DNA from: Stercorarius parasiticus
Taxonomy: Eukaryota > Chordata > Aves > Charadriiformes > Stercorariidae
NCBI GenBank assembly: GCA_013396915.1
Contig: VWZL01002048.1
Coordinates: 1,383,971 to 1,447,970 of the forward strand
Length of the DNA stretch: 64,000 nt
Direction: 5' to 3'
The notes under the pieces are model-generated. The model was not told where the DNA came from, ran no database searches, and was given only the letters and a program-made list of their open reading frames with translations. Both the position numbers and the translations under genes were made by a program. Shown in pieces: positions 59,574 through 64,000 of this stretch. Position 1 is the first letter of the stretch; each line of letters begins with the position of its first letter.

Positions 59574-59661
59574 GGGATTGTGGGTAACCTGGCGAGTGGC
59601 AAGTCTGCACTGGTACACCGGTACCTGACTGGCACATATGTCCAAGAGGAATCACCTGAAG
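59574..59661 (+). CDS. AGAP1: AGAP1 exon with the P-loop of the GTPase-like domain
   Basis: Seen: a long pyrimidine tract and ccccag|GGG acceptor, 88 coding bases, and donor GAAG|gtatgt. It encodes [20 protein letters not shown] followed by TYVQEESPE and the first base of a glycine codon (outgoing phase 1). GNLASGKS is a GxxxxGKS nucleotide-binding P-loop (G1 motif); the following TYVQEESPE lies where switch I would be. In AGAP1 the residue after GNL is A and in AGAP3 it is S, which supports AGAP1. The next exon of the family, expected to begin with GRFKKEIVVDGQ, was not found between here and 64000, so the gene continues beyond the window. Inference: with the long first exon, these residues would be numbered about 397-425. 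Confidence 0.97.
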
Positions 59662-62600
59662 GTATGTGGATTTACAAATTTCACTATTTATTTTTTTTCC
59701 CCCACAAACTACATCTTTATTCATTTATAATCATGCAGAAATGAATCAGTAAAGAATCCGATTTACTATTTCAATGTCCATGGAGATTTTTGCTTTAACG
59801 TTCTCCAGACTGAGATAAGTATACGATGAGTCTAATTGTACCTTTTTCATAACTGCTTAGCATCCTTAAATACTTTGGCATCCGTTATGTGTCCATATGG
59901 GAAACTTCTGTTCCTGTATGGAGTGACTGCTCTCAGTAGTGTTGCTGCTTTCACTCTGGCTGTTGAAAGCCCCAATTACTGTATCTAGTACTGGATTTCT
60001 GTAGAATCGGGCCCTTTGGTTTGTGCTGTTGGGAGAATAAAAAACTTCAAAGCCTAAACTAAAGACGTAACTTGTTCCTTGTTTAATATATTAAATCTTT
60101 GATCTTGAAGTTTTTTTAAAAAAATGTTCTTACTCCACAGAAATCTAATTTCTACCTGAAAACATTGTAGTGTGTAACATTAATCCAAGTTTATAGCTTG
60201 AAATCAAAAATATCGTAGTACCTTATAGAGGTGTATCTTACACTAAATACTTTTTTTGATTTTTTTTTTTTTATCCTCCTTATGAATTTTTAAATCCAAC
60301 TCTGAGACACTGAATTTCTGGTTCCTTCTTTTCCTTACTGGCTGTTCCATTCTTTGCAGATATGGATGCAGGTAACTATACATTGTCTTCATGGCAGCTC
60401 TTGTCTTGAAGAGAGAGACGGCAGTTTCTGTACTATAGCGTTTTCCCCTTGTTTTGTGTATCATTTTGATTTGTTTCCTTTTGATTTCAAGTCTTTAGTA
60501 CATCTCACTGTTTTTGTCTCTTGCTGTAGTTGTCTTTTCAGCAATAGTTTGTAGCTTCATGCATCTACGATAACATTTGTTTCAAATTAACTCTTACCAA
60601 AGGAAGCTATTAAGCATAGTATTTGACGTTTTAACAGTCTTGAATTGTAGTTAAATTGGGAGGAGAAGGAAAGGGAGGGATGGACGAGGCTTTTTCTTGT
60701 GAAATTGCAGTAACAGTGAAGTCTTCCAGGGTATTAAGCTTGCCTTAAATGTTTTTGCTGCTTTGTAGCTAGGACTGATGGGGGGGTGATAACTGAACCT
60801 TGAAACAAAACTGGGTGTAGGTCACGTTTGTGCCTGCTGCTTCTGGGTGCTGGTAGTGAGAAATGGTTATGTAGGATGGAGATCCACCGCATACAACAAG
60901 GCTTCAGCAAATACGAGCATCTCTACAGATCTCTTTCCTCATTTCATGAACTGAAAATATTTTGTTGGGTTTTTTCCCTCTAAGATTCAAATGTATTGAT
61001 TGTTCACAGGTTTAACGGGCCTCTCCTCCTAAACTATGAATATTTCAGATGGTGCTCCTTGGGAGCGTTGCCATCTGTCCTCTTTGTCTTCAAGGATTTT
61101 TATTTACAGTGCTTGAGTGATGTTCAGACTGTTTTTCCTGAAAGGATTGGGTGACAAAAGCAGTGTCAAATCATTTCTTTGCACATAAGCGTAGCTGACA
61201 AGCCTCACTAATGACACCATTCCGTTTCATTAACAGTAGAAAAACTGGAATAATTAAGAGCTCTAATTCACCTTGTAAGGGATAGGGTCAAGATTTCCAA
61301 TCAAGTTAGTATTAAAGGAAATTCAACTCATATGAATTCTGCTTAGTGAACATATGTAGTAGTGATTTGTTAGTGTTTTATTTCTTTCTCATCCCAGCAG
61401 AAGTCCATTCTATAGAAAATACAGCAGCAGTGCAGAAGGTTCTGTCGCGTTGCGGTGTGGGACTTTTGATTTTTACGTTCTGCGTGGGAACATAGGTTTT
61501 GATAAATCGAGGTTAGGTGTAAGCCTTTATGTTGGAGACACGTGTGGATCTTCCTCTTTTCCTTTTTTGAGGTTTTTTTAAATGTTCCACGTTGTTTAAT
61601 TGGTAAAAGAATAGTATGCATATCAGGCGTTAAGGTCTCAGCTGCTTGACTGTTTAAGAAAAAACAAATTTTATGGACTTTGAATGGCTTACTAACAGCA
61701 AAATTTATCAGGCATCATATAATTACTATCTAATCGGTAAAATGATGGATGCATACTTCATGTGAAAACAGTGATTACCACCAAGGACTGCTATTTCTGC
61801 CAGCCCTTGCCTTCTAAATTACTACAATTACCATGAAACCTGCCCTGAATTAGATAAGTGCCAGAGCTCCTGTAGACCTTTAGGGTAGCTTCAGCATTCC
61901 AGTAAATGAATCTTAAGTATATAAAGATTGTTTCATGTTTCCTTCAGCTCTTTTCTTTAAGAGAAGACATTTCTCTTGCTGCCTGATCCACCTCCCCACC
62001 AAGAGGAGGAATGGTATAGCGTTAAAGTACAAAGCAGCTTTCTGTCATTGTCTGGCCCAACTTCTGTTTCTCTTTGGAATTAATTCTAGTGTCTGGTGCG
62101 ATTGTGTGATGAAAAACTTTTTTCATCAAAGTTTGTCTTGGGGAGAAAAATGACTTCTAGGCTCTTCCTTTGCATATTTTACATGCACATAGCTGTAATC
62201 CTGTGACACATTTTCAAATCAGTTGCATTTTGATGTAAGAAAAGCAGTGATGTATTGCCCTGTAACAAGTGGGAATTTCAGTAGTCTGGGGCTTGCCATT
62301 TTTTTCTGTAACGATACAGCAAGGAAGTGATGGAAAATAGGGTACTTGAGTGATTTGTGATCTTGTAAGAACCTTCCAAGTGATTGGAAGAAAAACTGCT
62401 ACTCGGCAGCGTGCTGGGTGTTTTACATAGCTGAAAGAACAAGTGAGATGCGTGCAACCTGGTATCTTTTTTCACCTGTCTAAAATTTAATTCTACCTGT
62501 AGGAACCAAAGGGAAAGTGGTGTGCATGGAATTTGAGACTAAGTACTTTGCAGACCAAGGTGAATTGAAGTTTACAGGAATAGTGTCAGGAGTATTCTGT

Positions 62601-64000
62601 TACTCTTGGGAGTTTTTTTTCCAAAAAGCCACAGAGGCTTGAAACATGACTTTTGCACATCTCTGGTATGTTTGTGAATACCCTAATTCATATCATGATT
62701 ATTTCAGGTTTGGTTTTTTTTTTTTCTAGTGAGCCTAATAAAAAAAGCAGATAAGCTGTGGTCCAAGGTGTCTCATCTGGGATGAGGAAAAAGGAGGGTT
62801 TTTTTCTCTCCCGCCCCATTGCCACAGCAAAGTGAGATGCTAGAACAGACGACTCGTGTGAACATGAACTGCTAAATCCGCCCAGTATATCTTCTGTTGA
62901 AGAAAACCGGGAAGTGGAGCTGAGGTCGTGTTAACAAAATCCCCTTAAATTTGAAGCTGCAGAGTAGTTGAAATGCGAGTGAGGACGAGAGCGGCATGGC
63001 TGAAGGGAGAAAGCCAGTGCAGGAGGCACAGCAACTGTTTTGGTTGTATCTTCGGTAATTTTTGAAAAAGTTTTAAGGGTGCCGGTCTCCAGTATAATAT
63101 ATGTGTATGAGTCTGGCTTTAAAGTAACTTAAAGCATAACTTCTCTGCTGAAACTGGAAATTACCTTTTTTGCTGCTAATTTTCTCAGAATTGGTGATTA
63201 TCTGGTGGCAATTTGCTCTATTTTGGCATTTAAGTAGGTTAAAAACCAAATGTTGGGGTATCTTTAAGATCTCTTTTTTCCTGGAAGAATAAAATGGTTT
63301 TGTGCTCTCAAAAACGTAAAGGCAGTCCAGCGCCAGCAAGTAGCTGTTGCAGTTGCTGGAGAGTTCATGTATCTGTGTGTGGAAGAACTTACGAATATAA
63401 TATAAATGAAAATGTAGTATGTGAATCTTTGCAGTACCATCTGTTCCTTGCTTTCTAGGTTAATAATGCTTAGACTTCCCTTGTAGTACACCGTATAAAA
63501 GACAGGCATTGGAAGCTCTTGGAGAGTTGTTCTAGCCACTAATAGGTATCTTTTTTAACTCTAATTTTTTTATCTATGTATTTTTTTTATTGCTTATATC
63601 ATATAAGCTTATTCAGTTGCCTTCGGTTTTCTTCTTTCCCGTTTCCTTTTTGTAGTTATAGCCCATTTGAATTCTTTTTCTCATTGGTAGAAGGCGTTGA
63701 AAGCCATTGCGTTGGGTGTTTTATTGCAGGTGGGATGTTGTGGCTGTGACCAGGCTGCGCTGTGAGTGGGGTGAAGTGATTTCTTTAGCACTTAGGGTTT
63801 TGGTGCAGCCTCTGCTGCATCCCAGGCGAGCTCCGAGCTCAGCAGTGTTCCAGCACACTGGAAGGAACCCTTAGTCTGTCCCTGAAGGGTAAGACCCATC
63901 AAACTTCAATTACCACTTAATTTCAGTTAGAGGTCTCTTATGTGTTAAGGACTACAATAAATATATTCCCCTGGTAAGAGGTATAGAATAAAGCCTTTAC
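59662..64000 (+). other. AGAP1: AGAP1 intron, incomplete at the window edge
   Basis: Begins gtatgt. No following AGAP1 exon, RNA gene or clear repeat was found up to 64000. Open frames on both strands are short and unremarkable. Confidence 0.85.

Noticed and set aside
1..64000. CRISPR arrays, operons, tRNA or rRNA genes, intact retroviral elements
   Set aside because: None seen; the window has the texture of vertebrate intronic DNA throughout.

Overview
The window is vertebrate nuclear DNA, almost certainly from a bird. The signs are long introns, GC-rich CpG islands in an AT-leaning background, and sparse old interspersed repeats, all of those recognised being 3' fragments of CR1 LINEs of avian type. 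I see no operons, bacterial signals or intact mobile element. One gene is supported: the 5' part of AGAP1 (Arf GAP with GTPase-like domain, ankyrin repeats and PH domain 1), on the + strand.

Layout. 1-18.3 kb is non-coding: intron of the standard isoform or 5' flank, with two worn CR1 copies. 18.36-18.83 kb is a small CpG island holding a candidate alternative first exon. 20.34-22.73 kb is a large CpG island interrupted by a 773-base assembly gap (20641-21413). It contains a very large first coding exon (21599-22727, 376 codons) whose protein resembles the N-terminal extension of the paralogue AGAP2 (the PIKE-L form). A 31.4 kb intron follows, then a 59-base exon (54139-54197), a 5.4 kb intron and an 88-base exon (59574-59661) carrying the P-loop of the GTPase-like domain. 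The rest, to 64 kb, is intron; the next coding exon lies beyond the window.

The three exons join in frame (phase 1, then phase 0) into one continuous N-terminal protein of about 425 residues. The standard short AGAP1 first exon was not found in the resolved sequence, so it lies upstream or in the gap. The window is therefore best read as the long-isoform promoter region of AGAP1, with possible further promoter choice at 18.7 kb and possible antisense transcription at 20.3 kb.

I did not find a new biological system. The most useful leads are the PIKE-L-like exon with its weak splice donor, a phase-compatible candidate first exon at 18698-18716, a consensus antisense donor in the main CpG island, a possible cryptic exon at 38023-38138, and several G-quadruplex and conserved-element candidates in the introns.
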